The notes under the pieces: generated by a model
Database searches by the model: none
Seen by the model: only the letters and a program-made list of their open reading frames with translations
What the model was told of the DNA's origin: nothing
Translations under genes and position numbers: made by a program
Source: Pseudomonas asiatica
GTDB lineage: Bacteria; Pseudomonadota; Gammaproteobacteria; Pseudomonadales; Pseudomonadaceae
Direction of reading: 5' to 3'
DNA length: 64,000 bases
Assembly (NCBI RefSeq): GCF_009932335.1
Contig: NZ_BLJF01000003.1
Span: 124,001 to 188,000 of the forward strand
Shown here: piece after piece, positions 49,683 through 59,762 of the stretch
Numbering within the stretch: position 1 is the first letter of the stretch
Layout of the letters: each line of letters begins with the position of its first letter

Positions 49683-50933
49683 ATGACTCCCCAACGTTTT
49701 CAGGGACGGATAACCACGGCCGTCCTGTTCATACTGCTGCCGGCTGTCTCGGCACAGGCTGCAACGCTGTCGCTGGATGAGGCGCTGCAACTGGCTGAAC
49801 GCAACGCTCCCTCTCTACAGGCCCGCCAGGAGCAGGCATCAGCTGCGCGCAGCGCAGTCATTCCAGCGGGCGAACTACCCGATCCGCGCCTGAATCTCGG
49901 GGTACAGAACCTGCCGATTGAAGGCACCGACCGCTGGAGCATGAACAGAGACTTCATGACCATGCAGGTGGTTGGCCTGTCCCAAGAAGTACCGAACCGG
50001 GACAAACGCAAAGCTCGCATAGAGACAGCGCAGGCCACGGTCGAGCGAGCCGATGCCGAGGCGCTGTTCGAACGGCTGAAAGTTCGGGCGGCAACCGCAC
50101 AGGCTTGGGTGGCTGCATACACCGTGCAGCGAAAGCTTGAACAGTTCGACGCCTTCTACAAAGAAAACCAGCTGCTGGCTTCCACGGTGCGGGCCAGCCT
50201 GGCCGGAGGCGCAGGCTCAACGGCCGATACGTTGGCTCCCAAACAGGAATTGGCACAGTTGGACGAGCAGAAAGACGTTCTGTTGAGTCAGTCAGCTCAG
50301 GCGCGAGCCGCGCTGAAGCGCTGGATTGGGCAGGACGCCGAAGTGGGCGCGCCGACGTTCCCTGTCTGGCCTGTAGATGCAGCTGAATACTTGCACTCCG
50401 TCCATGCCCATCCGGAGCTCAATACCTACAACGCCATGACACGCGAGGCTCAAGCCCAGGTACACCAGGCTCAGGCGGAAAAGAAATCGGATTGGTCCTG
50501 GGGGGTGGATTATCAGCGCCGTGGTCCGGACTTCAGCAACATGGTCAGCCTGCAAGTCAGCTTCCAGTTGCCGTTGTTCACCAGCTCCCGGCAAGACCCA
50601 ATGATTGCGGCACGACGCGCACAAGTTCGCCAATTGGAAAATGAGCAGGACGCTGCCCTGCGCGAGCATCAAGCTCAGCTTGAAACAGACCTTGCCGAGT
50701 ACCAACGCTTGCAACGGGCTGTACGGCGCAGTCGCGAAACACTTTTGCCCCTGGCCGAGGACCGGGTACGCCTCGCTCTGGCGGACTACCGCGCCGGTAA
50801 TTCGCCGTTGAGTGAAGTGCTGTCGGCACGCCGGCAGCGTGTGGAAGCGCTGCTACAGGATGTGGACCTGCAAGGACAGTTGGCGGCAACAGCAGCGCGT
50901 CTGCATTTCGTTTATGGAGAGGTGCGGGCATGA
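49683..50933 (+). CDS. cusC: Outer-membrane efflux channel, CusC/CzcC-like
   Basis: The 416-residue TolC-family protein forms the outer-membrane exit of a metal RND pump. I start at ATG 49683 (MTPQRFQGRITTAVLF), which gives a signal peptide ending VSAQA; the frame extends to 49641 without a good start. Two outer-membrane-efflux repeats are visible, beginning LSLDEALQLAERNAPSL. It overlaps the next gene by four bases (ATGA), forming an operon with cusB-cusA-cusF. Confidence 0.87.
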   Translation: MTPQRFQGRITTAVLFILLPAVSAQAATLSLDEALQLAERNAPSLQARQEQASAARSAVIPAGELPDPRLNLGVQNLPIEGTDRWSMNRDFMTMQVVGLSQEVPNRDKRKARIETAQATVERADAEALFERLKVRAATAQAWVAAYTVQRKLEQFDAFYKENQLLASTVRASLAGGAGSTADTLAPKQELAQLDEQKDVLLSQSAQARAALKRWIGQDAEVGAPTFPVWPVDAAEYLHSVHAHPELNTYNAMTREAQAQVHQAQAEKKSDWSWGVDYQRRGPDFSNMVSLQVSFQLPLFTSSRQDPMIAARRAQVRQLENEQDAALREHQAQLETDLAEYQRLQRAVRRSRETLLPLAEDRVRLALADYRAGNSPLSEVLSARRQRVEALLQDVDLQGQLAATAARLHFVYGEVRA

Positions 50934-52393
50934 GGAATAGGTCGATTGGTTTGCTCGTGGCTGCTGCCCTTGCTATTGGGATAGGCGCGGGCTTCTGGCT
51001 AGGTGGAAGAGGTGCGTATTCCTCATCCCAGCCAGTAGGTGAGGAAAAAAAAGCGCTGTACTGGTATGACCCGATGTATCCCCAGCAGCACTTCCCGGCG
51101 CCCGGAAAATCGCCGTTCATGGACATGCCGCTCGTGCCCAAGTATTCGGATGACACGGCTGGCGAGGAGCAGCCTGCGGTTCAGGTCTCGGCTGGGCTCC
51201 AGCAAAACCTTGGGATTCGATTGGCGACGGTGACGGCTGGCCGGCTAGAACGGACCCTGAGTGTGAGCGGCGTTCTAACGTTCGACGAACGCGACTTCAG
51301 CGTATTGCAGGCCCGGACTGGCGGCTACGTCGAGCGCGTCTATGGTCGAGCGACGGGCGACATCGTTGCCAAAGGGGCTCCTCTAGCCGATGTGCTAACC
51401 CCGGAGTGGGCTGGTTTGCAGGAGGAATACCTGGCGCTGCGGCATTCCGGCGACACGCAGCTGACGGCGGCGGCACGACAGCGGCTTGTGCTCGCCGGCA
51501 TGCCGGCCGACCTGATCAACCGGGTCGCGAGCACTGGGAAGGTGCAGCTCTCGGTCACACTCTCCGCACCCACGGCCGGAGTCATCCAGGTTCTCGATTT
51601 GCGACCCGGAATGACGTTGACGCCGGGGGCTACCTTGGCGAGGATCAATGGAGTGGCCAACGTCTGGCTGGAAGCGGCTGTGCCGGAAGCCCAGGCTCAA
51701 GGTCTTCGCGAAGGCCAGCCTGTGCGGGCGCAATTGCCAGCGTTCCCAGGCGATCCCATACCGGGCAAGTTGACCGCGTTGCTCGCCGATGCCGATTTGC
51801 AGAGCCGCACGTTGCGCCTGCGTATCGAGTTGCCCAACCCGGATGGACGGCTTCGTCCTGGGATGACCGCTCAAGTGGCTCTCCATCCCGGCGAGTCTTC
51901 CGAGCAAAGCCTCTTGGTGCCTGCCGAGGCGGTCATCCGCACCGGCAAGCGAGACCTGTTGATGCTGGCTGAAGACGGTGGTCGCTTCCGGCCGGTGGAA
52001 GTCGTGTTGGGCCAGGAGAGCAGAGGGAAAGTTGCGGTGTTGCAGGGCCTTCAGCCAGGACAGCGCATCGTCGCGTCCGGGCAATTCCTGTTGGACTCCG
52101 ACGCTAATTTGAAAGGCATCGAGGCGGCGACGGCGCAGGATAGTCAGCCTAATGCGGGGCCAGCCCTGCATGAAGCGGATGGCCGTGTCGTGCAGATAGA
52201 CGGCACCCAGCTCACCGTTGCCCACGGTCCTTTCATCACCCTGGGCATGCCAGGGATGACCATGACCTTTCCTGTGGTTGATCAGTCTCTCCTTGATGGC
52301 CTCAAGGTCGGTGCGCAGATTCGCTTTGGCATACGCGAACGCGACGAGGGCATGGTAGTTGAGCAGATCAACGTGGTGGAGGGCCAACCATGA
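50930..52393 (+). CDS. cusB: Efflux periplasmic adaptor CusB, fused to a CusF-like domain
   Basis: The 487-residue protein has an N-terminal anchor, then a heavy-metal-binding domain with [20 protein letters not shown] (about 37-56) and MDMPLVPKY, then the lipoyl/barrel adaptor core (about 90-385). The last 75 residues (from about 410) form a CusF-like domain with LTVAHGPF and GMPGMTMTF, the Met/Trp-type Cu(I) site region. CusF is usually a separate protein; a separate one is also present here. The gene overlaps both neighbours by four bases. Confidence 0.9.
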   Translation: MRNRSIGLLVAAALAIGIGAGFWLGGRGAYSSSQPVGEEKKALYWYDPMYPQQHFPAPGKSPFMDMPLVPKYSDDTAGEEQPAVQVSAGLQQNLGIRLATVTAGRLERTLSVSGVLTFDERDFSVLQARTGGYVERVYGRATGDIVAKGAPLADVLTPEWAGLQEEYLALRHSGDTQLTAAARQRLVLAGMPADLINRVASTGKVQLSVTLSAPTAGVIQVLDLRPGMTLTPGATLARINGVANVWLEAAVPEAQAQGLREGQPVRAQLPAFPGDPIPGKLTALLADADLQSRTLRLRIELPNPDGRLRPGMTAQVALHPGESSEQSLLVPAEAVIRTGKRDLLMLAEDGGRFRPVEVVLGQESRGKVAVLQGLQPGQRIVASGQFLLDSDANLKGIEAATAQDSQPNAGPALHEADGRVVQIDGTQLTVAHGPFITLGMPGMTMTFPVVDQSLLDGLKVGAQIRFGIRERDEGMVVEQINVVEGQP

Positions 52394-55300
52394 TTGCCAA
52401 ACTGATCCGCTGGTCGGTAGGCAACCGTGTGCTGGTGCTCCTCGCCACGCTGTTTCTGGTGGCATGGGGCTTCGTCTCGGTGCGTAGCCTGCCAATCGAC
52501 GCCTTGCCCGACCTGTCGGACGTGCAGGTGATCATCCGCACGTCCTACCCAGGCCAGGCTCCCCAAATCGTTGAGAATCAGGTGACCTATCCGCTGACCA
52601 CAACCATGCTCTCGGTTCCGGGGGCCAAAACGGTACGCGGTTTCTCCGCCTTCGGTGACAGCTTCGTCTACGTGCTGTTCGAGGACGGCACCGATCTGTA
52701 TTGGGCGCGCTCACGGGTGCTTGAGTACCTGAGCCAGGCGCAATCGCGATTACCTGAGGCAGCCAAGCCGGTACTGGGCCCGGATGCCACCGGAGTGGGC
52801 TGGATTTATCAGTATGCGTTGGTCGATCGCAACGGCGGCCATGACCTGTCGCAACTGCGCAGCCTGCAGGACTGGTTCCTGCGCTATGAGCTCAAGACCC
52901 TGCCGGATGTCGCTGAGGTAGCCACCATCGGCGGTATGGTCAAGCAGTACCAAGTCGTCCTCGATCCGCTGCGCATGGCCAGCCTCGGTATCACCCAGGC
53001 TGAGGTGGTTGAGGCTATAGGCAAGGCCAACCAGGAGACCGGTGGCGGTGTACTGGAGCAGGGCGAAGCGGAGTTCATGGTACGTGCGGCCGGCTACCTG
53101 CGATCGCTGGATGATTTCAGAGCGATACCGCTGCGACTGGCTACCAAGGGCGTGCCGGTGACATTAGGCGACGTCGCTACGGTGCAGATAGGTCCGGAAG
53201 CCCGCAGAGGCATAGGCGAACTGGACGGCCTCGGCGAAGCCGTAGGAGGGGTGGTGATCCTGCGCAGCGGGAAGAATGCTCGTGAGGCCATCGGGCACGT
53301 CAAGGCCAAGCTAGAAACCCTGAAGAAAGGCCTGCCAGCCGGGGTGGAGCTTGTCACCGTCTACGACCGCAGCCAGTTGATCGACCGTGCCGTGGAGAAC
53401 CTCAGTCACAAGCTGATCGAGGAATTCGTAGTAGTGGCGTTGGTATGCGCAGCGTTTCTCTGGCACCTGCGCTCGTCGTTGGTGGCTATCGTGTCGCTTC
53501 CCGTGGGAATCTTGATTGCGCTGATTGTCATGCGTCATCAGGGTATCAATGCCAACATCATGTCCCTTGGCGGAATCGCTATTGCCATCGGTGCAATGGT
53601 GGACGCTGCCGTGGTCATGATCGAGAACGCCCACAAACGTGTTGAGGCTTGGCATGCCCGGCATCCTGGTCAACCCTTGCGAGGCGAAGCGCATTGGAGG
53701 GTAATGACAGAGGCGGCCGTCGAGGTAGGACCGGCACTATTCTTCAGCCTGATGATCATCACGCTATCGTTCATCCCGGTGTTCACGCTGCAAGCCCAGG
53801 AAGGGCGTCTCTTCGCACCCCTGGCCTTTACCAAGACCTACGCAATGGCAGCGGCGGCTGCGCTATCGGTGACCCTGATTCCGGTGCTGATGGGGTACTG
53901 GATCAGAGGGCCACTGCCTGCGGAACAGCGCAACCCGCTCAACCGGGGCCTCATCCGGCTGTACCGTCCGGCATTAGAGGTCGTCCTGCGCCGGCCTCTG
54001 GTTACCCTCGCTGGAGCATTGCTCATCCTGCTCAGCAGTCTGTGGCCCTTGAATCATCTTGGGGGCGAGTTCCTTCCTCCGCTCGATGAAGGTGATCTGC
54101 TTTACATGCCTTCAGCCTTGCCTGGACTCTCGGCGCAGAAAGCTTCAGAGCTGTTGCAGCGAACGGATCGTCTGATTCGAACTGTTCCCGAGGTGGCCAG
54201 TGTCTTTGGTAAAGCCGGCCGCGCCGAGTCCGCTACCGACCCGGCACCGCTGGAGATGTTCGAGACCATCGTTCGGCTCAAGCCCAAGAGTGAGTGGCGT
54301 CCAGGAATGACCACGGAGAAGCTCATCGAGGAGCTTGATCGCACTGTGCGTGTGCCTGGGCTGACCAACATCTGGATCCCGCCCATCCGCAACCGCATCG
54401 ATATGCTGGCCACCGGTATCAAGAGCCCAATAGGCGTCAAGGTGGCCGGCAGCGACCTAGACCAGATAGACCGGGCTACCCTCGCTGTGGAGCGGGCAGC
54501 GAAAAAGGTTCCTGGAGTGACTTCGGCGCTGGCGGAGCGTTTGACTGGTGGCCGCTACATTGATCTGGATATCGATCGCCATGCCGCTGCCCGTTACGGT
54601 CTGAACATCACCGACGTACAGGCCCTCGTGGCTGGCGCCATTGGTGGCGAAACCATTGGAGAAACGGTTGAAGGCTTGGCCCGCTATCCCATCAGCGTGC
54701 GCTATCCACGCGAATGGCGTGATTCCGTGGAGGCGTTGCGTCAGCTGCCGATCTACACCTCGCAGGGCGGTCAGCTGACGCTCGGCAGCGTGGCCCGCAT
54801 ACGTATCGCTGATGGCCCGCCCATGCTTAAGAGCGAGAATGCTCGCCCCTCGGGTTGGGTGTACATCGATGTGCGCGGCCGGGATCTATCGTCTGTTGTG
54901 GCAGACCTTCGTCAGGCGATCAACAGCGAGGTGAAGCTCGATCCAGGCATGAGCTTGAGCTACTCCGGCCAGTTCGAATACCTGGAGCGGGCGAATGCCC
55001 GTCTGGCCTGGGTGGTGCCGGCGACGCTGGCCATCATCTTCGTGCTGCTCTACCTGACCTTTGGGCGCCTCGGTGAGGCGTTGCTCATCATGGGCACACT
55101 ACCGTTCGCGCTGACCGGAGGCGTTTGGCTGCTGTACCTGCTGGGCTACAACCTGTCGGTGGCCACAGGCGTTGGTTTCATTGCCCTGGCCGGCGTAGCG
55201 GCGGAGTTCGGAGTGATCATGCTCATCTACCTGAATAACGCTTGGGCTGAGCGTCAAGCCAAAGGCGAAACCACACGAACAGCGCTGCTCGACGCGATCC

Positions 55301-55548
55301 GTGAGGGCGCGGTGCAACGCATCAGGCCCAAGGCAATGACTGTGGCGGTCATCGTTGCAGGCTTGCTGCCCATCCTCTGGAGCAGCGGTACCGGCAGCGA
55401 GGTCATGAGCCGCATCGCGGTTCCCATGGTGGGCGGCATGCTCACCGCCCCCTTGCTTTCCCTTTTTGTAATCCCTGCGGCGTACTGGCTGATCCGTCGC
55501 CGCGAACTTGCTGTAACTACCCCCAACCTCTCAGGAGAAATCCAATGA
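52390..55548 (+). CDS. cusA: Heavy-metal RND efflux pump CusA
   Basis: CusA is the inner-membrane proton-driven pump that expels Cu(I)/Ag(I) through CusB and CusC. The 1052-residue protein has the RND layout of 12 transmembrane helices with two large periplasmic loops. Landmarks are the start [18 protein letters not shown], the segment [20 protein letters not shown] near residue 395, and Met-containing stretches in the second loop. Size and order fit the heavy-metal-efflux subfamily. It overlaps cusF by four bases. Confidence 0.95.
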   Translation: MIAKLIRWSVGNRVLVLLATLFLVAWGFVSVRSLPIDALPDLSDVQVIIRTSYPGQAPQIVENQVTYPLTTTMLSVPGAKTVRGFSAFGDSFVYVLFEDGTDLYWARSRVLEYLSQAQSRLPEAAKPVLGPDATGVGWIYQYALVDRNGGHDLSQLRSLQDWFLRYELKTLPDVAEVATIGGMVKQYQVVLDPLRMASLGITQAEVVEAIGKANQETGGGVLEQGEAEFMVRAAGYLRSLDDFRAIPLRLATKGVPVTLGDVATVQIGPEARRGIGELDGLGEAVGGVVILRSGKNAREAIGHVKAKLETLKKGLPAGVELVTVYDRSQLIDRAVENLSHKLIEEFVVVALVCAAFLWHLRSSLVAIVSLPVGILIALIVMRHQGINANIMSLGGIAIAIGAMVDAAVVMIENAHKRVEAWHARHPGQPLRGEAHWRVMTEAAVEVGPALFFSLMIITLSFIPVFTLQAQEGRLFAPLAFTKTYAMAAAAALSVTLIPVLMGYWIRGPLPAEQRNPLNRGLIRLYRPALEVVLRRPLVTLAGALLILLSSLWPLNHLGGEFLPPLDEGDLLYMPSALPGLSAQKASELLQRTDRLIRTVPEVASVFGKAGRAESATDPAPLEMFETIVRLKPKSEWRPGMTTEKLIEELDRTVRVPGLTNIWIPPIRNRIDMLATGIKSPIGVKVAGSDLDQIDRATLAVERAAKKVPGVTSALAERLTGGRYIDLDIDRHAAARYGLNITDVQALVAGAIGGETIGETVEGLARYPISVRYPREWRDSVEALRQLPIYTSQGGQLTLGSVARIRIADGPPMLKSENARPSGWVYIDVRGRDLSSVVADLRQAINSEVKLDPGMSLSYSGQFEYLERANARLAWVVPATLAIIFVLLYLTFGRLGEALLIMGTLPFALTGGVWLLYLLGYNLSVATGVGFIALAGVAAEFGVIMLIYLNNAWAERQAKGETTRTALLDAIREGAVQRIRPKAMTVAVIVAGLLPILWSSGTGSEVMSRIAVPMVGGMLTAPLLSLFVIPAAYWLIRRRELAVTTPNLSGEIQ

Positions 55549-55898
55549 AAAAGCTAATTGTCATCGCAGGCCTGGTCACCGCTTTTGCCACCAGTGTGCA
55601 TGCCCAGGACATGGATGGTATGGACATGAAGAAAATGCCAGCCTCCGCCGAGGGGGGCCAAGGGAGCCAGGCGGCTCCCACTGCGCATGCTGAGGGGACA
55701 ATAAAGGCGCTGGATCTTCAAAGCGGGAAAATCACCTTAGCGCACGGCCCGGTAGCAGAGCTCAAATGGCCGGCGATGACCATGGGCTTCCAATCTGAGC
55801 CTGCACAGCTGAAGGGCTTGAACGTAGGCGACAAGGTGAAATTTGGGTTCCGCATGGAGGGAAGCTCCGCGAAAATCGTGAGCATCCAGAAGCAGTGA
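55545..55898 (+). CDS. cusF: Periplasmic copper chaperone CusF
   Basis: The 117-residue protein has a signal peptide ([20 protein letters not shown]) and a Met-rich linker ([10 protein letters not shown]). Its small beta-barrel has [20 protein letters not shown], in which His, Trp and two Met form the CusF Cu(I) site. CusF hands metal to the CusB adaptor. It is the last gene of the cus operon and is paralogous to the domain fused to CusB. Confidence 0.93.
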   Translation: MKKLIVIAGLVTAFATSVHAQDMDGMDMKKMPASAEGGQGSQAAPTAHAEGTIKALDLQSGKITLAHGPVAELKWPAMTMGFQSEPAQLKGLNVGDKVKFGFRMEGSSAKIVSIQKQ

Positions 55899-55951
55899 TT
55901 GAAAAGCCTTGAATGATCGGGCACGCCTTCATACTGAGATGATTCGGACAA

Positions 55952-55968
55952 GCTTACAGAAATGTAAT
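55952..55968. promoter_or_regulatory. CopR-box-like palindrome upstream of the Cys-rich gene
   Basis: GCTTACAGAAATGTAAT is the exact reverse complement of the core found before copA (TTACAGAAATGTAA). It lies 91 bases before the Cys-rich storage-like gene. Confidence 0.7.
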
Positions 55969-56058
55969 CAATCTTCAGGAACCCCTCAGGTCGAACGCTA
56001 CATACCGTCATGAGACGGTGCACTGGCATCACATCGACCCGATACCGGAGATATGATC

Positions 56059-56385
56059 ATGAACAGTAGCTTTGATGAATGCATCTCGGAATGCCTGCGC
56101 TGTGCGCTGGCCTGTGAAGGCTGCGCGTCAGCCTGCCTGCAAGAGCAGGACGTAAAAATGATGGCTGACTGCATCAAGTTGGACAGGGATTGCGCAGATA
56201 TGTGCAGGCTGGCGGCTACCTTGATGGCACGAGAAAGCATGCTCGCCAAGGAATTTTGTGCGTTGTGCGCCAGGATTTGCCGCGCCTGCGGGGAGGAGTG
56301 CAGTAAGCACACGGCAGACCACTGTCAGCATTGCGCACAAGCCTGTTTGGCCTGCGCACAATCCTGCGAAGCAATGGCTGCCTAA
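56059..56385 (+). CDS. Cys-rich four-helix-bundle copper-storage-like protein (Csp/DUF326)
   Basis: The 108-residue protein contains 19 cysteines, mostly in CxxxC spacing (DECISECLRCALACEGC, then later CAQACLACAQSC). This is the pattern of Csp copper-storage proteins, whose helices point Cys side chains into the bundle core to bind many Cu(I) ions. I see no signal peptide, so it should be cytosolic. ATG 56059 is preferred over 56053 because of its spacing to GGAG. A CopR-box-like site lies upstream. Confidence 0.85.
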   Translation: MNSSFDECISECLRCALACEGCASACLQEQDVKMMADCIKLDRDCADMCRLAATLMARESMLAKEFCALCARICRACGEECSKHTADHCQHCAQACLACAQSCEAMAA

Positions 56386-56392
56386 TTAATTT

Positions 56393-56444
56393 CGACCGAC
56401 CGTCGTTCTTTTGCAAAGTACTTAGGGAAGACCTCGGTCGGTCG
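56393..56444. terminator. Inverted repeat after the Cys-rich gene
   Basis: Ten-base arms CGACCGACCG (56393-56402) and CGGTCGGTCG (56435-56444) are separated by 32 bases. It lies just past the stop at 56385. A terminator or a protein-binding site is possible; the long spacer and missing T run make the former uncertain. Confidence 0.4.
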
Positions 56445-56520
56445 ATCACAAGCCCCCTGGCGGCCGATCAGCTGGCGCTACTGGTGATCAGCTGACTTCA
56501 AGAATTAACCTGTGCTTCGG

Positions 56521-56853
56521 TCAGTTTTGACCCCTGCAGTTAATTCCGGCAGTGCGATATTCAAGGATTTTCAGCTCTCCTGTTGAGTCCTCGTAATTCA
56601 TCTGTGCCGGCATCACGTCGCAGCTGCCGTTGGTCGAAGTCCTGCTGATGACTCTCGCCACGTCCAGCTTCATTCCATAGCGATAATGGATCACCTCAGG
56701 TGGCTTTTTTCCATTGGCCGCTGCGTATGCACGCATAGCCTGCTCATTCGCCTGAATCATTTTTCCGTGCAAACGATCAGAACCTCCTTCGGAAAAAGCG
56801 GATGAGGAGGCGATTAAGAGAAGTAGGCCGGCGATGCATTTGGCTTTGATCAT
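56521..56853 (-). CDS. DUF2790 family periplasmic protein
   Basis: The 110-residue product has a signal peptide (CIAGLLLLIASSSAFS) and then EGGSDRLHGKMIQANEQAM, like the PtrA-type protein at 46.8 kb. A DUF2790 core follows (HYRYGMKLDVARVIS, later CDVMPAQMNYEDSTGEL). Pseudomonads carry several DUF2790 genes, some copper-induced. A CopR-box-like site stands 68 bases upstream, so copper control is likely. The function of the family is unknown. Confidence 0.8.
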   Translation of the reverse strand: MIKAKCIAGLLLLIASSSAFSEGGSDRLHGKMIQANEQAMRAYAAANGKKPPEVIHYRYGMKLDVARVISRTSTNGSCDVMPAQMNYEDSTGELKILEYRTAGINCRGQN

Positions 56854-56920
56854 TTCAATTACTCCATGAAAACATGACTGCAGCCTAAGGCCCGGTAGCT
56901 GTCATCCATGTGATCCAGGC

Positions 56921-56937
56921 ATTACATCTTTGTAAGG
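56921..56937. promoter_or_regulatory. CopR-box-like palindrome upstream of the DUF2790 gene
   Basis: ATTACATCTTTGTAAGG keeps the core TTACA-N4-TGTAA. The spacing to the DUF2790 start is 68 bases, and the spacer differs from the other two sites. The following stretch to 57122 contains no gene I can support. Confidence 0.65.
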
Positions 56938-57122
56938 CTGTGCTGGGTTGACAGCGCTATTCCCTCATAGACAGTTTGCGGGTGCCTAAGGTAAAGCCGA
57001 CACGGGACAGAGCTTTTCAAACTCTGCGGAGTTGGAAATCACCCTAGGGGCTAGGGATCGCTCTCTGCGCTCATATCCCCGAGCCTCGAATAAATCGGGC
57101 GCAATTGTGGTCCGCAGAGGCT

Positions 57123-57406
57123 TTAAGCCCCGTCGGCTTCGGCTATGCGTTCAAGTGCTCTAAGCAGCAAGGTACCGACCCCGGATCCTCTTTCCCAGGA
57201 TCCACAACCAGCGAACGAATTAGACGAGCCTGGCCATCCTTCGATGCCCCATATCCCAGTTCCGTTTCTCCACGGTGAAAGGAATAGAACATGCGGTCGT
57301 GCTGCAGAAGGTCCGGGGTAGGCAAGCCGGCTGCGGAAAGATACTCATCCAACCCCTGGATCTGATCGGCACCAAGCAATCGGAGAGACATCTCAGGGTG
57401 GTTCAT
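57123..57406 (-). pseudogene. GNAT acetyltransferase remnant (ArsN2-like), frameshifted and truncated
   Basis: The 5' part reads MNHPEMSLRLLGADQIQGLD and continues with FYSFHRGETELGYG and RLIRSLVVDPGK, like the N-terminal half of ArsN-type GNAT proteins in ars clusters. It then shifts frame near 57195. In the neighbouring frame the acetyl-CoA-binding part GSGVGTLLLRALERIAEADG continues, and a TAA at 57123-57125 cuts it short. A single-base loss would explain the shift. The gene is probably inactive. It diverges from arsR. Confidence 0.75.
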
Positions 57407-57586
57407 CGTGGACTCGATGGGAAGGGAATCAATATCCGGATAAGGGCGCGAACCCTGGATTTTGCCTCCTACTGTGACTCGGTCATCTGGTCAGTGAATT
57501 AATATCTGCTTTACCGTATATCTGAATGGTCATATATTCGAGCCTCCAGATATGAGCCGCCCGTGCTGCGTTCCCCAGGAGGTCAA

Positions 57587-57943
57587 ATGCGGGAAACCCT
57601 AACCCCCCCCATCGTTTTTAAATGTCTCGCTGACGAAACACGAGCCCGGATGACCTTGCTGATCGCCAGTGAAGGCGAGCTATGCGTATGTGAGTTGACC
57701 TGCGCACTCGACCTCAGCCAGCCGAAGATTTCTCGGCATCTTGCTCAATTGCGAGAAGCCGGAATCCTCATGGACCGGCGGCAGGGACAATGGGTGTATT
57801 ACCGCCTCAATCCGTCCTTGCCAGAATGGGTGCAGATGATGCTCAAGAGTGTTGTCGATGCAAACGCCCAGTGGCTAAGCGCCGATGCTGTGCGCCTTGC
57901 TGAAATGGGCGAGCGTCCACAAAGCCCTGCTGCTTGTGCTTGA
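57587..57943 (+). CDS. arsR: Arsenite-responsive repressor ArsR
   Basis: The 118-residue winged-helix repressor begins MRETLTPPIVFKCLADETR. Its metalloid-binding motif ELCVCEL (Cys34 and Cys36) is followed by the recognition helix LSQPKISRHLAQLREAGI. Arsenite binding releases it from the promoter. ATG 57587 is chosen for the AGGAGG at 57577-57582. An AT-rich inverted repeat around 57520-57540 (ATAT-CTGAATGGTC-ATAT) is a candidate operator. arsB follows after 27 bases. Confidence 0.92.
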   Translation: MRETLTPPIVFKCLADETRARMTLLIASEGELCVCELTCALDLSQPKISRHLAQLREAGILMDRRQGQWVYYRLNPSLPEWVQMMLKSVVDANAQWLSADAVRLAEMGERPQSPAACA

Positions 57944-57970
57944 TTTTCACTTCGCTGACTGAGTTGAGCC

Positions 57971-59254
57971 ATGTTCATCGCATTTTTGATTTTTCTCGCA
58001 ACGATCGTTCTGGTGATCTGGCAGCCAAAGGGTCTGGGGGTGGGCTGGAGCGCTGGTCTAGGGGCGGTCGTGGCGCTACTGGCGGGCGTAGTGAATCTGT
58101 CTGATATCCCAGTGGTGTGGCAGATAGTATGGAACGCCACCGCAACGTTTATCGCTGTCATCATCATCAGCCTTTTGCTGGATGAGGCGGGTTTCTTCGA
58201 ATGGGCAGCGTTGCATGTGGCCCGCTGGGGCAACGGCAGTACCCGCAAGCTGTTCGCTTTCATCATTCTCCTGGGAGCAGCAGTGTCGGCGTTATTCGCC
58301 AATGATGGCGCAGCGCTGATCCTGACGCCGATCGTTATCGCCATGCTGCTTGCCCTGCGTTTTTCCCCGGCGGCGACGTTGGCATTTGTCATGGCAGCAG
58401 GTTTTATCGCCGATACCGCGAGCCTGCCGCTGGTGGTGTCCAACCTGGTGAACATCGTTTCCGCCGACTACTTTGGCATCGGTTTCAGCGAGTACGCCTC
58501 GATCATGGTGCCGGTGAACCTGGTCAGTATCGCCGCCACGCTGGGAATGCTGCTGTGGTTCTTCCGCAAGGACCTGCCGCGAACCTATGAACTCGACCAA
58601 CTGAAGGCTCCCGAAGCCGCTATCCGCGACAAGGCGACGTTCGTTGCCGGCTGGTGGGTGCTTGCGCTGTTGCTGGTCGGCTTCTTCGCCATCGAGCCGC
58701 TGGGCGTTCCGATCAGCGCCATCGCTGCTGCCTGTGCGCTGATCCTCTACCTGATCGCTGCGCATGGGCACGTGATCTCAACCCGCAAGGTGCTCAAGGA
58801 CGCGCCTTGGCAGGTCGTGGTGTTCTCGCTTGGCATGTACCTGGTGGTCTATGGCCTGCGTAATGCCGGCCTCACCGACTACCTGACGCAGATCCTCAAT
58901 GTCTTCACCGGCTACGGGGTCTGGGGCGCATCCCTCGGGACGGGGCTGCTCGCCGCTGGCCTGTCGTCGGTCATGAACAACATGCCCACTGTACTGGTAG
59001 GAGCTTTGTCGATCCATTCCGCCGAGGCCACTGGCATCGTGCGTGAGGCCATGATCTACGCCAACGTCATCGGCTGTGACCTCGGTCCGAAAATCACCCC
59101 AATCGGCAGCCTGGCCACCTTGCTGTGGCTGCACGTGCTGGCCCGCAAAAACATCGTTATCACCTGGGGTTACTACTTCCGCACCGGTATCGTCCTGACG
59201 CTGCCGATCCTGCTTGCCACCTTGGCCGCATTGGCCATACGCCTGAGCTTTTGA
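57971..59254 (+). CDS. arsB: Arsenite efflux permease ArsB
   Basis: ArsB exports As(OH)3 and antimonite across the inner membrane, driven by the proton motive force. The 427-residue product is strongly hydrophobic with about 12 membrane segments. It starts [20 protein letters not shown] and contains [18 protein letters not shown] (about 113-130) and the late [19 protein letters not shown] block, both characteristic of ArsB. Length is normal. arsC starts 14 bases after it. Confidence 0.95.
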   Translation: MFIAFLIFLATIVLVIWQPKGLGVGWSAGLGAVVALLAGVVNLSDIPVVWQIVWNATATFIAVIIISLLLDEAGFFEWAALHVARWGNGSTRKLFAFIILLGAAVSALFANDGAALILTPIVIAMLLALRFSPAATLAFVMAAGFIADTASLPLVVSNLVNIVSADYFGIGFSEYASIMVPVNLVSIAATLGMLLWFFRKDLPRTYELDQLKAPEAAIRDKATFVAGWWVLALLLVGFFAIEPLGVPISAIAAACALILYLIAAHGHVISTRKVLKDAPWQVVVFSLGMYLVVYGLRNAGLTDYLTQILNVFTGYGVWGASLGTGLLAAGLSSVMNNMPTVLVGALSIHSAEATGIVREAMIYANVIGCDLGPKITPIGSLATLLWLHVLARKNIVITWGYYFRTGIVLTLPILLATLAALAIRLSF

Positions 59255-59268
59255 ACCGGAGATATCTG

Positions 59269-59739
59269 ATGAAAGTCTTGTTCATGTGCACCCACAACAG
59301 CTGCCGCAGCATCCTGTCCGAGGCGCTGTTCAATCATCTGGCCCCCGAGGGTATGGAAGCTGTGAGCTCGGGTAGCTTCCCAAGCGGCAAGGTCAATGAG
59401 CGGGCGCTGAAGACCTTGGAAGCCGCCGGTATCCCCACCGCTGGTCTTTCAAGCAAGGCCTCGGATGTCTTCGAGAGCTCTCCTCCCGACATAGTCGTCA
59501 CCGTGTGCGATCGAGCTGCCGGCGAAGCCTGCCCGATCTTCTTCGGTCCATCGCTCAAAGCCCACTGGGGCCTGGCCGACCCTTCGGCGGTTACCGGCAG
59601 TGAGGCGGAAATCGAACAAGCCTTCCAGACCACACTTGCGAAGATCGATGAGCGCGTGCGCGCTTTCATTGCGCTGCCCTTCTCGCAACTGAGCCAGGAC
59701 GAACTGAAAGCCGAACTTGCTCGCATCGGCGCGCTGTAG
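59269..59739 (+). CDS. arsC: Arsenate reductase ArsC (thioredoxin-linked, phosphatase-like)
   Basis: The 156-residue enzyme reduces arsenate to arsenite for export by ArsB. The low-molecular-weight phosphatase P-loop CTHNSCR starts at Cys7. Cys80 and Cys88 ([11 protein letters not shown]) are the pair that relays the disulfide to thioredoxin, as in the S. aureus pI258 enzyme. ATG 59269 is used; the frame extends further upstream inside arsB but has no ribosome-binding site there. Confidence 0.94.
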   Translation: MKVLFMCTHNSCRSILSEALFNHLAPEGMEAVSSGSFPSGKVNERALKTLEAAGIPTAGLSSKASDVFESSPPDIVVTVCDRAAGEACPIFFGPSLKAHWGLADPSAVTGSEAEIEQAFQTTLAKIDERVRAFIALPFSQLSQDELKAELARIGAL

Positions 59740-59762
59740 GCCCTGGATCAATGGAGACTGAA

